This document shows positions 16,063 through 24,623 of a DNA stretch of 32,661 nucleotides, one piece after another (positions within the stretch are counted from its first letter, which is position 1; each line of letters opens with the position of its first letter). The notes under the pieces were generated by a model. The model saw only the letters and a list, made by a program, of their open reading frames with translations. It was not told where the DNA came from and made no database searches. The translations under genes were made by a program, and so were the position numbers. Source of the stretch: Rummeliibacillus pycnus_B (GTDB taxonomy: Bacteria; Bacillota; Bacilli; Bacillales_A; Planococcaceae); NCBI RefSeq assembly GCF_050459865.1, contig NZ_JBCMNM010000096.1, positions 1-32,661 on the forward strand, read 5' to 3'.

Positions 16063-16218
16063 TTATTTCCTAAGTATTTCAAGAATCCACCAAATTATCT
16101 TGTGATGTCCTTCTAGTCTCGAGGGTATTTCATCAATACTTATTATAGTAGCCTCTTCGGTGTCATCATCTCTATAAATGTGATAAGAACCATCCAATGG
16201 AATTTGAAATACTATTCT
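16063..16218 (-). pseudogene. Headless gene remnant
   Basis: An open frame without a start codon reads RIVFQIPLDGSYHIYRDDDT, then EEATIISIDEIPSRLEGHHK and IIWWILEILRK before a stop. Its composition is that of normal protein. It overlaps, in another frame, the last 15 codons of the membrane protein gene at 16172-16501. That points to a deletion junction joining the membrane gene to the tail of a lost immunity-like gene. Confidence 0.55.
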
Positions 16219-16501
16219 CTATTTGTTTAAAAACATTTGGCAAATACTCTTGAGGCCAAAGATACATAGGTACAATCAAAGTTATTAGTATCATTGCTCC
16301 CCATACCAAACGCTTATAAATCTTTTTTAAATGACTAGCCACCGTTAGCCCTACAATAATTACTATTATATTTATGATAAAAATTAGTGGAAGGATTATG
16401 ATTATCCCCAATCCTGTTGCCCAAAAAAACATATTTAATAGGTGTAACATTAAAAAAGTAGGGAGTAAGGCTAACAAGAATGTTAAAATTTTTTGTTCCA
16501 T
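16172..16501 (-). CDS. Small membrane protein, paralogue of 10062-10358
   Basis: 109 residues, three hydrophobic helices. MEQKILTFLLALLPTFLMLH and MYLWPQEYLPNVFKQIE match the paralogue. The C-terminus beyond FKQIEN is unlike the paralogue and overlaps a gene remnant, so the last 15 residues are probably acquired at a junction. AAAGGAGAGAG precedes the ATG. A small hydrophobic ORF (16603-16755) lies upstream and a candidate c-di-GMP riboswitch farther upstream on the same strand. Function unknown. Confidence 0.7.
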   Translation of the reverse strand: MEQKILTFLLALLPTFLMLHLLNMFFWATGLGIIIILPLIFIINIIVIIVGLTVASHLKKIYKRLVWGAMILITLIVPMYLWPQEYLPNVFKQIENSISNSIGWFLSHL

Positions 16502-16602
16502 CGCTCTCTCCTTTAAATTCTATAAAGAAATTAAGTTCTTTTACTTTTTTGTCACAATCAGCTTGAAAATTGGAATGATAGACTTTTTTAGTTAGTAAAC
16601 AT

Positions 16603-16755
16603 TTATCGAATTCTTCTATCTAATACAATAATTAACAAACATATTAACAACACAAACAAAATTATTATACTTTCTTTTACCCCCATAAAAAAACCAAAAA
16701 TAGAACAACAATAAAATGCAACCAATAATGCAATGATAAGACCTCTTGACAACAA
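16603..16755 (-). CDS. Small two-helix membrane peptide, 50 residues (copy 2)
   Basis: TTG start at 16755, nine bases after GAGGTG (16765-16770), exactly as in the copy at 10484-10561. The first helix (LLSRGLIIALLVAFYCCSIF) matches copy 1. After VKES a second helix (IIILFVLLICLLIIVL) ends in a basic tail, DRRIR. Homology with copy 1 extends over the upstream DNA (16755-16800 versus 10561-10615). The next gene is the paralogous membrane protein. It could be a membrane-active peptide or a small accessory subunit. Confidence 0.45.
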   Translation of the reverse strand: MLSRGLIIALLVAFYCCSIFGFFMGVKESIIILFVLLICLLIIVLDRRIR

Positions 16756-16949
16756 ATTTACATACACCTCGCATTAATAATATTTCTCAAACTATATCAA
16801 ATTTTTTCTAGCATCATTTTTTGAACAAACCTATTCCATACTATTATTCAACCATTGCTTCTACTAAATAAATTAATCCTTAAAAGTCTATTTCTACGAA
16901 AAAAGCAAAAAACCGCACGACAAAGTGTGTGTAGCTAAATAGTTACTTA

Positions 16950-17017
16950 GGCACTTCGGTAGTCTGGCGATCCAGTTGGACCTATGACTTTGAGTCCCAC
17001 CTTTCGACGGGTTTACC
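16950..17017 (-). ncRNA. Candidate cyclic di-GMP-I (GEMM-I) riboswitch aptamer
   Basis: On the minus strand: GGUAAACCC, a hairpin CCCGUC-GAAA-GGUGGG with the GNRA tetraloop, GGGACUCAAAGUC (the consensus has GGGACGCAAAGC), AUAGGUCC, a second hairpin CUGG-AUCG-CCAG, and the closing ACUACCGAAGUGCC. GGUA pairs with UGCC as P1. Order, spacing and tetraloop match the GEMM-I plan; a few consensus bases differ. A TATAAT (17049-17054) upstream could be its -10 box. The next genes downstream are the 50-residue peptide and the membrane protein at 16172. T-runs follow near 16905-16918, but I could not draw a convincing terminator. Confidence 0.6.
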
Positions 17018-17140
17018 TTTTTGTTTTTTGTATAATTTTTCCTAGTAAATTATACTAATAACAGTTAATTTTTACTATATTTTAAATAATATTTTACAAA
17101 AAAATAATTTTAACCTTCTTGATGTAACTACCACTAAAAA

Positions 17141-17174
17141 AACGAGATTACCTCATATTGAAGGTAATCTCGTT
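17141..17174. terminator. Terminator of the second glucosaminidase gene
   Basis: AACGAGATTACCT (17141-17153) pairs perfectly with AGGTAATCTCGTT (17162-17174), with T-runs in both directions. It lies five bases past the stop codon at 17179. Confidence 0.9.
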
Positions 17175-17178
17175 TTTG

Positions 17179-18756
17179 TTAGTTATACATGTTGATCAGT
17201 TTGCCACTGATCCATACTTTTTTGGTCGAGCCTGGTTTGTAGATTTGGTACCAAGTGGTTTTGCTTTTATCTTTCTTTGTTACGTATTTGTTGTCCTTTT
17301 TGACAAATTTGACTGGTGTGTTTTTGTTAACGGATGCGACTTGTGTATATTTTGTATCCGCTCCATTTCTCAGGTTTGCGGTGTCGCTTGTGAAACCTAG
17401 GTTTGAAACTGCGATTTGGTCGCTGCGAACCCATGCTTGTTTATCACTATATTGGATACGGTACCAGCGAACTGTTTTACCACTTTTATTTTTGAAATCT
17501 CGGACGTCTGTGTGATACGCCTTGATTGTCATGTTCTTACCTTTTTTGTAGGTACCATATTGTGCTGAATAGATGTATGGAAGGCTGTAAACTGTTGCCC
17601 CTTCTGCTACATCGACTGTTGCTGAGATGGCTGATGGCATTTTGCGATATTGTTCTGGTTGTGCGCCTTTTTCTGGAATGACGTTATCGTATTCTTTTGG
17701 TGCTTGGAATACCTTTGTGCTCGCTACTTTGTCACTGTAATCAGAGCTTTTATATGGTTTCATTTGTGCCATTAGATTGGCGATTTTTTCACTCCAGCCT
17801 TTGTCTGTTGCGTATTTGACGTTCATGCCTAACAATGTTGGGCCATTGTAATATGGTCCTGTTGTTGTTAAGTAATCACGATAAATTTTATAGGCGTATG
17901 CGTTTAGTCCATCTTTACCTGTTGGGAAGTATTTTGCACAGGTAAGCGCGCATGTGTCATATGCTTGGTAGCCAAAATAGTTATTTTTGTATTGTGAAAT
18001 AGTGGAACTGCCCCACCCAGTTTCTAAGATAGCATGTGCGAACATAAATTGTGCGTTAATGCCTGCTTCTTTTTGTAATGTGATAAATGTTGGTGCTAAT
18101 TTGTAAAGGACATTATTTGGCAATTTCCCTTTACTTAATAAGAATGCACGCATTTCATTAACTGTAATGTCGGATGCTTTTCGAAGGTTGAGTGCAATAT
18201 ATGGGTTTGTTTCAACGTATGCTGCTGAAATCCAAACGGTTTTACCATCTAGTGTACCTTGGTGCCATGTGGCTGTGCCGATTTTTTCGGTACGTATGAT
18301 TTTAAATGCTTTCGCACGATAGTCACTTAATGTGAAAACCTTGTTTTTCGTACCGCCCCAAGGCATGTTATACGCTTGTCCTGTACCCGCTATGTATGCA
18401 GTGGATTTTGTCTTATTAAGCAGTGTACGTGTGTTGCGTTGCAAGTCAGTTGATAATACCCAACCGATTTCTTTAGATCCTTGGAATAATTGATAGTACG
18501 TTTTTTTGTTAATACTCGTTTTGTTTTTTGCGTAATAGGCTATGCCCGTGTAGGTTGTGTCGGCTAATACGAAGTCGTCCATGTTGTCAGGGCTTTTGTA
18601 GATTTTGTCGGTTTTCGATTTAATGTGGGCAATCTCGTTGACCTCTGTTTTAGCAAAAGATTCCGATTCTTCTGCTGAGGCTTGTCCGTGAGTGATAAAT
18701 ACTGTGGATAGTACGAATGTTAGGATCATGATGATTGTTTTAATAGTCCTACTCAT
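17179..18756 (-). CDS. Secreted endo-beta-N-acetylglucosaminidase, shorter paralogue
   Basis: 525 residues. Signal peptide 1-28 (cut near ASA-EE). Two GW/SH3_8-like modules at about 42-105 and 120-182, glucosaminidase domain about 190-345 with AHAILETGWGSS (catalytic Glu245) and KNNYFGYQAYD, then two SH3-like modules to the C-terminus. Domain for domain it equals the end of the protein at 104-2740, lacking two of the three N-terminal module pairs. It is a peptidoglycan hydrolase of the wall; the module number may set how tightly it stays bound. AAGGAGAG precedes the ATG. Confidence 0.9.
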   Translation of the reverse strand: MSRTIKTIIMILTFVLSTVFITHGQASAEESESFAKTEVNEIAHIKSKTDKIYKSPDNMDDFVLADTTYTGIAYYAKNKTSINKKTYYQLFQGSKEIGWVLSTDLQRNTRTLLNKTKSTAYIAGTGQAYNMPWGGTKNKVFTLSDYRAKAFKIIRTEKIGTATWHQGTLDGKTVWISAAYVETNPYIALNLRKASDITVNEMRAFLLSKGKLPNNVLYKLAPTFITLQKEAGINAQFMFAHAILETGWGSSTISQYKNNYFGYQAYDTCALTCAKYFPTGKDGLNAYAYKIYRDYLTTTGPYYNGPTLLGMNVKYATDKGWSEKIANLMAQMKPYKSSDYSDKVASTKVFQAPKEYDNVIPEKGAQPEQYRKMPSAISATVDVAEGATVYSLPYIYSAQYGTYKKGKNMTIKAYHTDVRDFKNKSGKTVRWYRIQYSDKQAWVRSDQIAVSNLGFTSDTANLRNGADTKYTQVASVNKNTPVKFVKKDNKYVTKKDKSKTTWYQIYKPGSTKKVWISGKLINMYN

Positions 18757-18965
18757 AGTTCTCTCCTTCCAGGGAATTTGTTATATATGGTTATTGTAAC
18801 CGAAATTGGTAGTGATTTAAACACAAGTGGGGATATTATATCAGAAGTTGTCGAGGGGAGGGGGGGTCACAATGGGTCGGTAGGATGAAAATTGATTTAG
18901 ATTTAGATTCGGCTTGGGATTAATTAATCCGAACAGGTTTCGACGGGACTTAAGTTGTTCTGGAC

Positions 18966-19111
18966 GTGAATTCAATTCTTTTTCCGTGGATTGATGTCCG
19001 AATTTCATGGATTGGGGTTTGGATTTCGCGGATTGAACTCCAGATTTCGTGAATTGAACTCCGGATTTCTCGGATTGAAAGCCTTATTTCGATGGATATC
19101 CCTGTAAATTG
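18966..19111 (+). repeat. Family B 21-bp repeat array, locus 1
   Basis: Units of the type ATTTCGTGGATTGAACTCCGG, with the GTGG position at 18966, 18986, 19007, 19028, 19049, 19070 and 19091: steps of 20, then 21 throughout. It lies upstream of the NERD gene. The rest of 18757-19362 shows no gene; it holds a G-rich run (near 18855) and the AT-rich NERD promoter region. Confidence 0.85.
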
Positions 19112-19362
19112 ATTTTTCATATAACAACATTCGGATATTATGTTTAGCTTCTGAATATTTACGTTCGCAAAAATTTCACACAAATTGCGTAAAACTAAAT
19201 TTCGTATGCATTAGTTGGTATTTTTATGTTATTTTTCATTAAATTCAATAAAAAAACATTATTTTTATCTACAATAATCTCTTACTTTTCCTTAGTAGTT
19301 TTGCATGAAATGAAAATCCTCTTTATACTTTGACTAATAATTGAAGATGGAGGGGGTAGTTT

Positions 19363-20319
19363 TTGATTGTTAAACCTTATTCTGAAACACACTATTTAGA
19401 GGCATTAAACAATTTGATTCGTAGGCTTGTGTTATCAAATCCAAAGAAGGAAGAATTAGAAAATGAATATAAGCGGATTAAGGCAGGAGATATAGGCGAA
19501 AAAGTTGTAATGGAATCTCTTGAGCAGTTTCAACTCCCCTATGATTTTTTTATCTTTCATAATCTTTCTTTACTATTAGAAAGTAAAATTCAGATTGATG
19601 TATTATTCTTGACTCCTTATTATGTCGTTATTTTTGAAGTAAAGAATATTAAGGGTGATATTGAGTTGAGGCATAATCCAAGACAGCTTGTTCGAACCCT
19701 TTCAAATGGTCAAGTTCACGTATTCAACAGCCCGGAGCCTCAATTAGAAGAATATGTTCACCAGCTTAAAAGATTTTTCTTGAATAAAGGAACTAATATC
19801 CCTGTATATGGTGCGGTGATTTTTCCATTTACATCGAGTTTCATCAAACAAACTTCTAATAAAACAACCATTTTGTTAAAAAATGAAATAAAACCATTCT
19901 TGCGAAATATACCTATAAAGACTTCATTTCTTACTAATAAAGGGCTTGAACACATGAAAGGCTATTTTCTAGATAGTCACACAGAATTTTCCCCATACCC
20001 ATTAATAGATCGATACAATATTCCACGCGAGGATATTTTAAACGGTGTGCTTTGTAAAAAGTGTGGAGAATTAGGAATGAAAAAATTTTCTCATTATTGG
20101 TTTTGCCCAAGCTGTCATTTCAAAAATGTGACTGCACATGAAGAGGCAATATATGATTATTTCAAGATAATAAATCATACGATTACCAATACAAAATGTA
20201 GAGAATTTCTTGGCATTAGTAATCCAAATCAATTCTACAGAATGATTAAAAAAATGAATTTGAATAGTGTTGGGAAGAATAGGCATACCATTTATTCGCT
20301 TCCGGAACATAGAAAATAA
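19363..20319 (+). CDS. NERD-domain nuclease-like protein with zinc ribbon
   Basis: 318 residues. The N-terminal half is a NERD (nuclease-related) domain: GDIGEKVVMESLEQ (Glu47), IQIDVLFL (Asp79) and FEVKN (Glu92, Lys94) supply the acidic/Lys set of the restriction-endonuclease fold. A zinc ribbon follows at about 233-254 (CKKCGELG...FCPSCH), then a helix-turn-helix-like end (CREFLGISNPNQFYRMIKKM). The TTG start has GGAGGGGG upstream. A paralogue lies at 30779-31729. Family-B repeat arrays lie directly on both sides. DNA or RNA processing is likely; the target is not known. Confidence 0.85.
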   Translation: MIVKPYSETHYLEALNNLIRRLVLSNPKKEELENEYKRIKAGDIGEKVVMESLEQFQLPYDFFIFHNLSLLLESKIQIDVLFLTPYYVVIFEVKNIKGDIELRHNPRQLVRTLSNGQVHVFNSPEPQLEEYVHQLKRFFLNKGTNIPVYGAVIFPFTSSFIKQTSNKTTILLKNEIKPFLRNIPIKTSFLTNKGLEHMKGYFLDSHTEFSPYPLIDRYNIPREDILNGVLCKKCGELGMKKFSHYWFCPSCHFKNVTAHEEAIYDYFKIINHTITNTKCREFLGISNPNQFYRMIKKMNLNSVGKNRHTIYSLPEHRK

Positions 20320-20356
20320 TTCGCTTCGAATCGACTTCGGTTGGTGGCCGAATTTT

Positions 20357-20665
20357 GTGGATTGAACTTCCCTTTTCGTGGATTGAGGCCTCCTTTTCAT
20401 GGATTGGCCAGCTTTTTTCGTGGATTGGTCTCCTTTTCGTGGATAGACCAGCTTTTTTCGTGGATTGAGGTCTCCTTTTCGTGGATAGACCAGCTTTTTT
20501 CGTGGATTGACCATCAATTTTCGTGGATTGCTCTCCTTTTCGTGGATTGACCATCGATTTTCGTGGATTGCTCTCCTTTTCGTGGATTGGTCTTCATTTT
20601 TCGTAGATAGACCATCGATTTTCATGGATTAGTCTTCATTTTTCGTAAAATACTAATGGTGGATC
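20357..20665 (+). repeat. Family B repeat array, locus 2
   Basis: Fifteen units with the GTGG position at 20357, 20378, 20399, 20420, 20439, 20460, 20481, 20502, 20523, 20542, 20563, 20582, 20603, 20624 and 20645. Steps are 21 bp except three of 19. The core is TTTTCGTGGATTG; fillers such as ACCATCGA, GTCTCC and ACCAGCTT alternate. It starts 38 bp past the NERD stop codon. The open frames on the minus strand (heptapeptide repeats) are a by-product of the period. Confidence 0.92.
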
Positions 20666-20694
20666 AGATATTCCTAATATTAATCTCCAAACAA

Positions 20695-20724
20695 AAAACC
20701 AGCCTCAATTCTGAGGCTGGTTTT
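20695..20724. terminator. Bidirectional terminator at the end of the teichoic-acid operon
   Basis: AAAACCAGCCTCA (20695-20707) pairs perfectly with TGAGGCTGGTTTT (20712-20724) around ATTC. It stands four bases past the glycosyltransferase stop codon. Confidence 0.9.
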
Positions 20725-20727
20725 CAT

Positions 20728-22275
20728 TTATAAGAATGGTTTTTCCTTGTTTTCTTCAATTGTTTGTTCGATTAGGTTACGCCACTTGTTGTAGTAGATT
20801 TCTGGTGTGTATGATTCTTTGATTAGGTTAAAGGCATTATCGCCCATGAGTTTTGCTTCTGCTGGATTATCTAATACTTTTTTGATGCGGTCTGCTAATG
20901 CTTCGATGTCGCCGTCTGGTACGAGATAACCGGTTTCGCCGTCTTTGATGATTTGGGCTGGGCCGTAATTGATTTCGTAGCTGACTACTGGAGTATGGTT
21001 GGCGAATGATTCGAGCATAACCAGACTGAATCCTTCTGCTTTTGATGTTACGAGTGAGACAGCAGATTTGGCAAATACTTCGTCCGTACGATTTGTGTAG
21101 CCTTTTAGTTTGACGCTATGATGCACTTTTAATTTTTTGATTAATTTTTTTAGTTCGGCTTCTTCGTTGCCTGCTCCGTAGATTTCGAGTTTGGCACCTG
21201 GAACATCACGTGCTACCTCTAGGAATGCTTCGATGGCTTGGTCGATCCGTTTGTCTTTTGTATAACGTGCTACAAGTGATACAAGTAGTGGATCTTTTTC
21301 TACTTTTGCTACAGGTAGCTCGACACTATTTGGAATAACACTGATATTACCACGGTTGCCAATTTCTTTGTGTAAGTCCTGTTGTTGTTGCTCAGTTAAA
21401 ACAACAACTGGGTAGCCTTTTGGAATAATGTCCAAAATTGGTTGTACTGCTTCGCGATATGAGCTACCAATAGTGTAAGGTTCTTCAAAATGGTTTGAGT
21501 GAAGCATATAAATTTTGAATGCTAAATCATCGTCCATTTCAATAACACGTTCTGCTGTTGCTGCTCCGTCTACAATCACAACTGGTTTGACTACTTCTGT
21601 ACGACATAGTTCTTCAAGCCAGTACGTTTGGAATTCTTTACGATTCGCAAAATCCTCTACTTTTTTGTGAGATGGATCGAATAAGTAGATGCGTTGTTGT
21701 TTTCCGGTTTCGTAGTTAAACCACATCGTTAAAAAGCAGAAGCCATCAGGAGTAAAGAAGCGTTCTTGGTTCTTTTTGTTGTTGGCTGGGTGATACAATG
21801 TTTCGCGAATTTTAAAGCCATCCTTGTGGAATTCTTCGCGGCGATTACGAACACGGTTTTCATCGAAATAGTCGATGAATTTTAGGATACCGTCATCGTC
21901 CCATTGTTTATATTTGATATAGGTGCCATTCATGAAATAGCGAGCAAAATAGTCACCATCTTGTACCCAATAGTCACCTTCATATTTTTTTACATTTTGT
22001 TCGTAACGTTCTTTTTGCTCATTTGATACTTCTTTTGAAGAAAATTTTTGGCGATAGTAATCGTAGACATTGATGATGTCCACGTCTTTATTAAGTTGTC
22101 CAGTCGCACGTAGTTCTGATGCGATTTCTTGGTAGTTCATTTTAAAGTCCATTGTGAGCAAGACGGAACGGTAGTCTTTGTTTGAGAATAGTGCTGAGCG
22201 GTGAAGCATCACTTTATTAACGCCGCCTTTTTCAACATCCATATCCCATGCTGTCATAAATATTGTTCTTTTCAT
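20728..22275 (-). CDS. TagE/GtfA-like glycosyltransferase (GT-B, family 4)
   Basis: About 515 residues from the ATG at 22275 (the frame opens at 22368, but AAAGGATG lies before 22275 and the extra 31 residues do not fit the family). The N-terminal half resembles the DUF1975-type region of TagE proteins (FMTAWDMDVEKGGVNKVMLH). The C-terminal half is a GT4 domain: SLVARYTKDKRIDQAIEAFL, IYGAGNEEAELKKL, and the EGFSLVMLESFANHTPVVSY motif with the nucleotide-sugar-binding EX7E. It most likely puts sugar on the poly(glycerol phosphate) chain in the cytoplasm. It is last in the tagG-tagH-tagE-like operon. Confidence 0.8.
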   Translation of the reverse strand: MKRTIFMTAWDMDVEKGGVNKVMLHRSALFSNKDYRSVLLTMDFKMNYQEIASELRATGQLNKDVDIINVYDYYRQKFSSKEVSNEQKERYEQNVKKYEGDYWVQDGDYFARYFMNGTYIKYKQWDDDGILKFIDYFDENRVRNRREEFHKDGFKIRETLYHPANNKKNQERFFTPDGFCFLTMWFNYETGKQQRIYLFDPSHKKVEDFANRKEFQTYWLEELCRTEVVKPVVIVDGAATAERVIEMDDDLAFKIYMLHSNHFEEPYTIGSSYREAVQPILDIIPKGYPVVVLTEQQQQDLHKEIGNRGNISVIPNSVELPVAKVEKDPLLVSLVARYTKDKRIDQAIEAFLEVARDVPGAKLEIYGAGNEEAELKKLIKKLKVHHSVKLKGYTNRTDEVFAKSAVSLVTSKAEGFSLVMLESFANHTPVVSYEINYGPAQIIKDGETGYLVPDGDIEALADRIKKVLDNPAEAKLMGDNAFNLIKESYTPEIYYNKWRNLIEQTIEENKEKPFL

Positions 22276-22461
22276 TAGAGAGTCACATCCTTTTGCAATA
22301 TGTAAGAAAAAAGAGTGAATCACGGATTGATAGAAGTTCAACCCGTGATTTAGTAATTGGTGTGTCATTGAATGTTTCTGTTTGCAACTTGCGAATGCAA
22401 GGTCGGATTTTTACAGAATTTCTAGTATCATTCTCTCCGCCAATCTTCATAATTCATCTAG

Positions 22462-23259
22462 TTACTTCTTGTTATGTTTTCGTCGATCTGCGAGTTTGTC
22501 TCGGAATGCTTTTTGTTCTTCTGCAGGTAGTTTGTGATATTTTTTGATAAAGGCTGAGTAGTTTTTCATCACGACATTTGTTGGTCCAAATTCTCTTAGA
22601 TGTCCGCCTTCAATCCAAGCGATTTTGGTGCAGAAGCTGGTTACTTGACTTAAGTTGTGGCTAACGAAGAAAATCGTTTTGCCACGTTTTTTGTATTCGT
22701 TCATCTTGGCAAGTGACTTGTCCGCAAAGGTTTGGTCCCCTACGGAAAGGGCTTCGTCGATAATCAGAATATCAGGATCAGCTGTGACACTGATGGCAAA
22801 GCCGAGTTTAGATTTCATACCACTTGAGTATTTTTTTACAGGTTGGTAAATGAAGTCACCAAGCTCAGAAAATTCGATGATATCCGGCATCACTTTAGCA
22901 ATTTTTTCTTTACTATAGCCCATAAGTAGGCATTTGAATTCGATATTTTCGATACCTGTTAACTGATTGCTTAGTCCAGCGTTGATTGCAATGACATTTA
23001 CTTCCCCATTGACAATTACCTCGCCAGAAGTTGGGGGAACAAGGCCACCGATTATATTGGAAAGAGTTGATTTCCCTGAGCCATTGATACCAACAAGGCC
23101 AACGACATCCCCTTTTTCTACTGCAAAAGAAATGTTTTCGACAGCATTGAAGCTACTTCCCTTTTTTCCAGGGAAAATGAGATCACCTAGCTGCTCGCCC
23201 TTTGTTTTATACATACGATAAGTTTTTGTTACATTTTTGATAATAACTGATTCCGCCAT
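22462..23259 (-). CDS. tagH: Teichoic acid export ATP-binding protein TagH (short form)
   Basis: 265 residues. Walker A GINGSGKST (57-65), signature YSSGMKSKL (about 144-152), Walker B ILIIDEAL (about 164-171), H-loop His201. The early segment TYRMYKTKGEQLGDLIFPGK is typical of the polysaccharide-export ABC group. B. subtilis TagH is about twice as long, with a C-terminal membrane and SH3-like extension; this one is the ATPase core only, ending in a basic RRKHNKK tail. GGAGGAGAG precedes the ATG. It follows tagG by 23 bp and forms the flippase with it. Confidence 0.9.
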   Translation of the reverse strand: MAESVIIKNVTKTYRMYKTKGEQLGDLIFPGKKGSSFNAVENISFAVEKGDVVGLVGINGSGKSTLSNIIGGLVPPTSGEVIVNGEVNVIAINAGLSNQLTGIENIEFKCLLMGYSKEKIAKVMPDIIEFSELGDFIYQPVKKYSSGMKSKLGFAISVTADPDILIIDEALSVGDQTFADKSLAKMNEYKKRGKTIFFVSHNLSQVTSFCTKIAWIEGGHLREFGPTNVVMKNYSAFIKKYHKLPAEEQKAFRDKLADRRKHNKK

Positions 23260-23282
23260 GAATACTCTCCTCCATACGGTTT

Positions 23283-24092
23283 TTAGATAAAGTCAGAGAA
23301 GCGGTTTCTGAATTTATAGTGTGCTGTTGAACCAATTAGTAGTAATACTAAAATGAGTCCCCAGTTGTATAGTGTTAGTTCCCAATGTGACACGATATAC
23401 CAATCATTGTATAGCAATGATGCTCGATAGCCGTTTGCTAGATAGTAGAATGGGTTCAACTCTAAGATGTTTTGAATCCACTCAGGCATATTCGCTGAAC
23501 GATCCCAAAGAATAGGTGATAAGAAGAACATTGCTTGTAATAGTGATTGAATTATCATTTGAATATCTCGAACCACAACAGTTATGGTAGATGTTAAAAG
23601 TGTGATAGCAAATGCAAGAATGTAACTCATAGCCAAGAAGTATATTAATTGTATGTAATATACACTCGGATAGAATCCACTAATCCAAAAGACAATCATG
23701 ATGATGCCGACTAATATAAGGTGTCCATAATATTTGCTCATAATAACGTAGCTAGGTAACACCGATAGTGGGAATTCCATCTTGGCGACCATTGAATATC
23801 TTTGGTAAATAGATTTGGAACCATTTAAAATCGCTTTTTGAATAAAGAACCAGAACGAGATTCCAGCTAGCATCCAAAGGATATATGGCACTCCATTGAT
23901 TTTTTCGTTTCCTCGCATACCAAATCCAAAGACGAACCAATACATCGCCATTTGAATTGCTGGATTAAGAATTTCCCATGCAAAGCCCAAATAGTTATTC
24001 TGATTGTCCATGCGCAATTGGAAACTTGCTAAGCGCATAATCAAATAAAAAGAATTTACTTGTTCTTTTATAATTTTAATAAGTGCTCTCAT
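23283..24092 (-). CDS. tagG: Teichoic acid export permease TagG
   Basis: 269 residues with six predicted membrane helices, the ABC-2 type used for polysaccharide and teichoic acid export. Landmarks are an N-terminal amphipathic start, QNNYLGFAWEILNPAIQMAM, and FFLSPILWDRSANMPEW before the last helices. It transfers undecaprenyl-linked teichoic acid across the membrane, driven by TagH. It is the first gene of the three-gene operon; the 690 bp upstream contain an AT-rich promoter region, B-repeats and the terminator of the next gene. Confidence 0.9.
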   Translation of the reverse strand: MRALIKIIKEQVNSFYLIMRLASFQLRMDNQNNYLGFAWEILNPAIQMAMYWFVFGFGMRGNEKINGVPYILWMLAGISFWFFIQKAILNGSKSIYQRYSMVAKMEFPLSVLPSYVIMSKYYGHLILVGIIMIVFWISGFYPSVYYIQLIYFLAMSYILAFAITLLTSTITVVVRDIQMIIQSLLQAMFFLSPILWDRSANMPEWIQNILELNPFYYLANGYRASLLYNDWYIVSHWELTLYNWGLILVLLLIGSTAHYKFRNRFSDFI

Positions 24093-24623
24093 TTTGATTT
24101 TGTCCTCAATTTCATGTATTGAATTTGGTGTAACTATATATTGTTTTTCTTTTAAGTATAGCTAATTTGGTAATTTTTCATAACTTCCTTCTAGTTTCCA
24201 TAAGCTTTATGAAAAACATAAGCATATGTAATTATTTGATAAAATCACCTTCAAGCCACTAAATTTCAACTTTCAATAATAGTTGTTCGAAATATGAAAT
24301 TCTACATATAAGATTACTTGATATTCATAGAAAAACACTTCACATAGTATACCATATTAATGAAAATTATTCCGTTCGTGCAATAGGCATTTTTTTGAAA
24401 GAGTTATTACAACTTTCCTGATACATAAAACATATTAATAAAAGATGGACATGCCGGCACCATAACGAATCATTTTAACTATTAACTGCCCTATTCAACA
24501 GAAAAATAGCTTTTCAATCTAGTTGTTTGCGGACAAATATCGTGTTGTTGATAAAATGAATGCCGCGGAAAACGGGATTCCCCCATTAATTAGTTCCTGC
24601 CGAAGACTTATATTGCACCAAAC

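Noticed and set aside
17158..17515. Plus-strand open frames over the end of the second glucosaminidase
   Set aside because: Shadows of the minus-strand coding frame.
18950..19183. 77-residue frame with SIREIRS heptads
   Set aside because: Array B1 read backwards; no start signal.
20071..20625. Minus-strand open frames (184 and 102 residues) with STKKAGQ/IHEK-type repeats over array B2
   Set aside because: Same artefact of the 21-bp period; it runs antisense into the NERD gene and is open in more than one frame.
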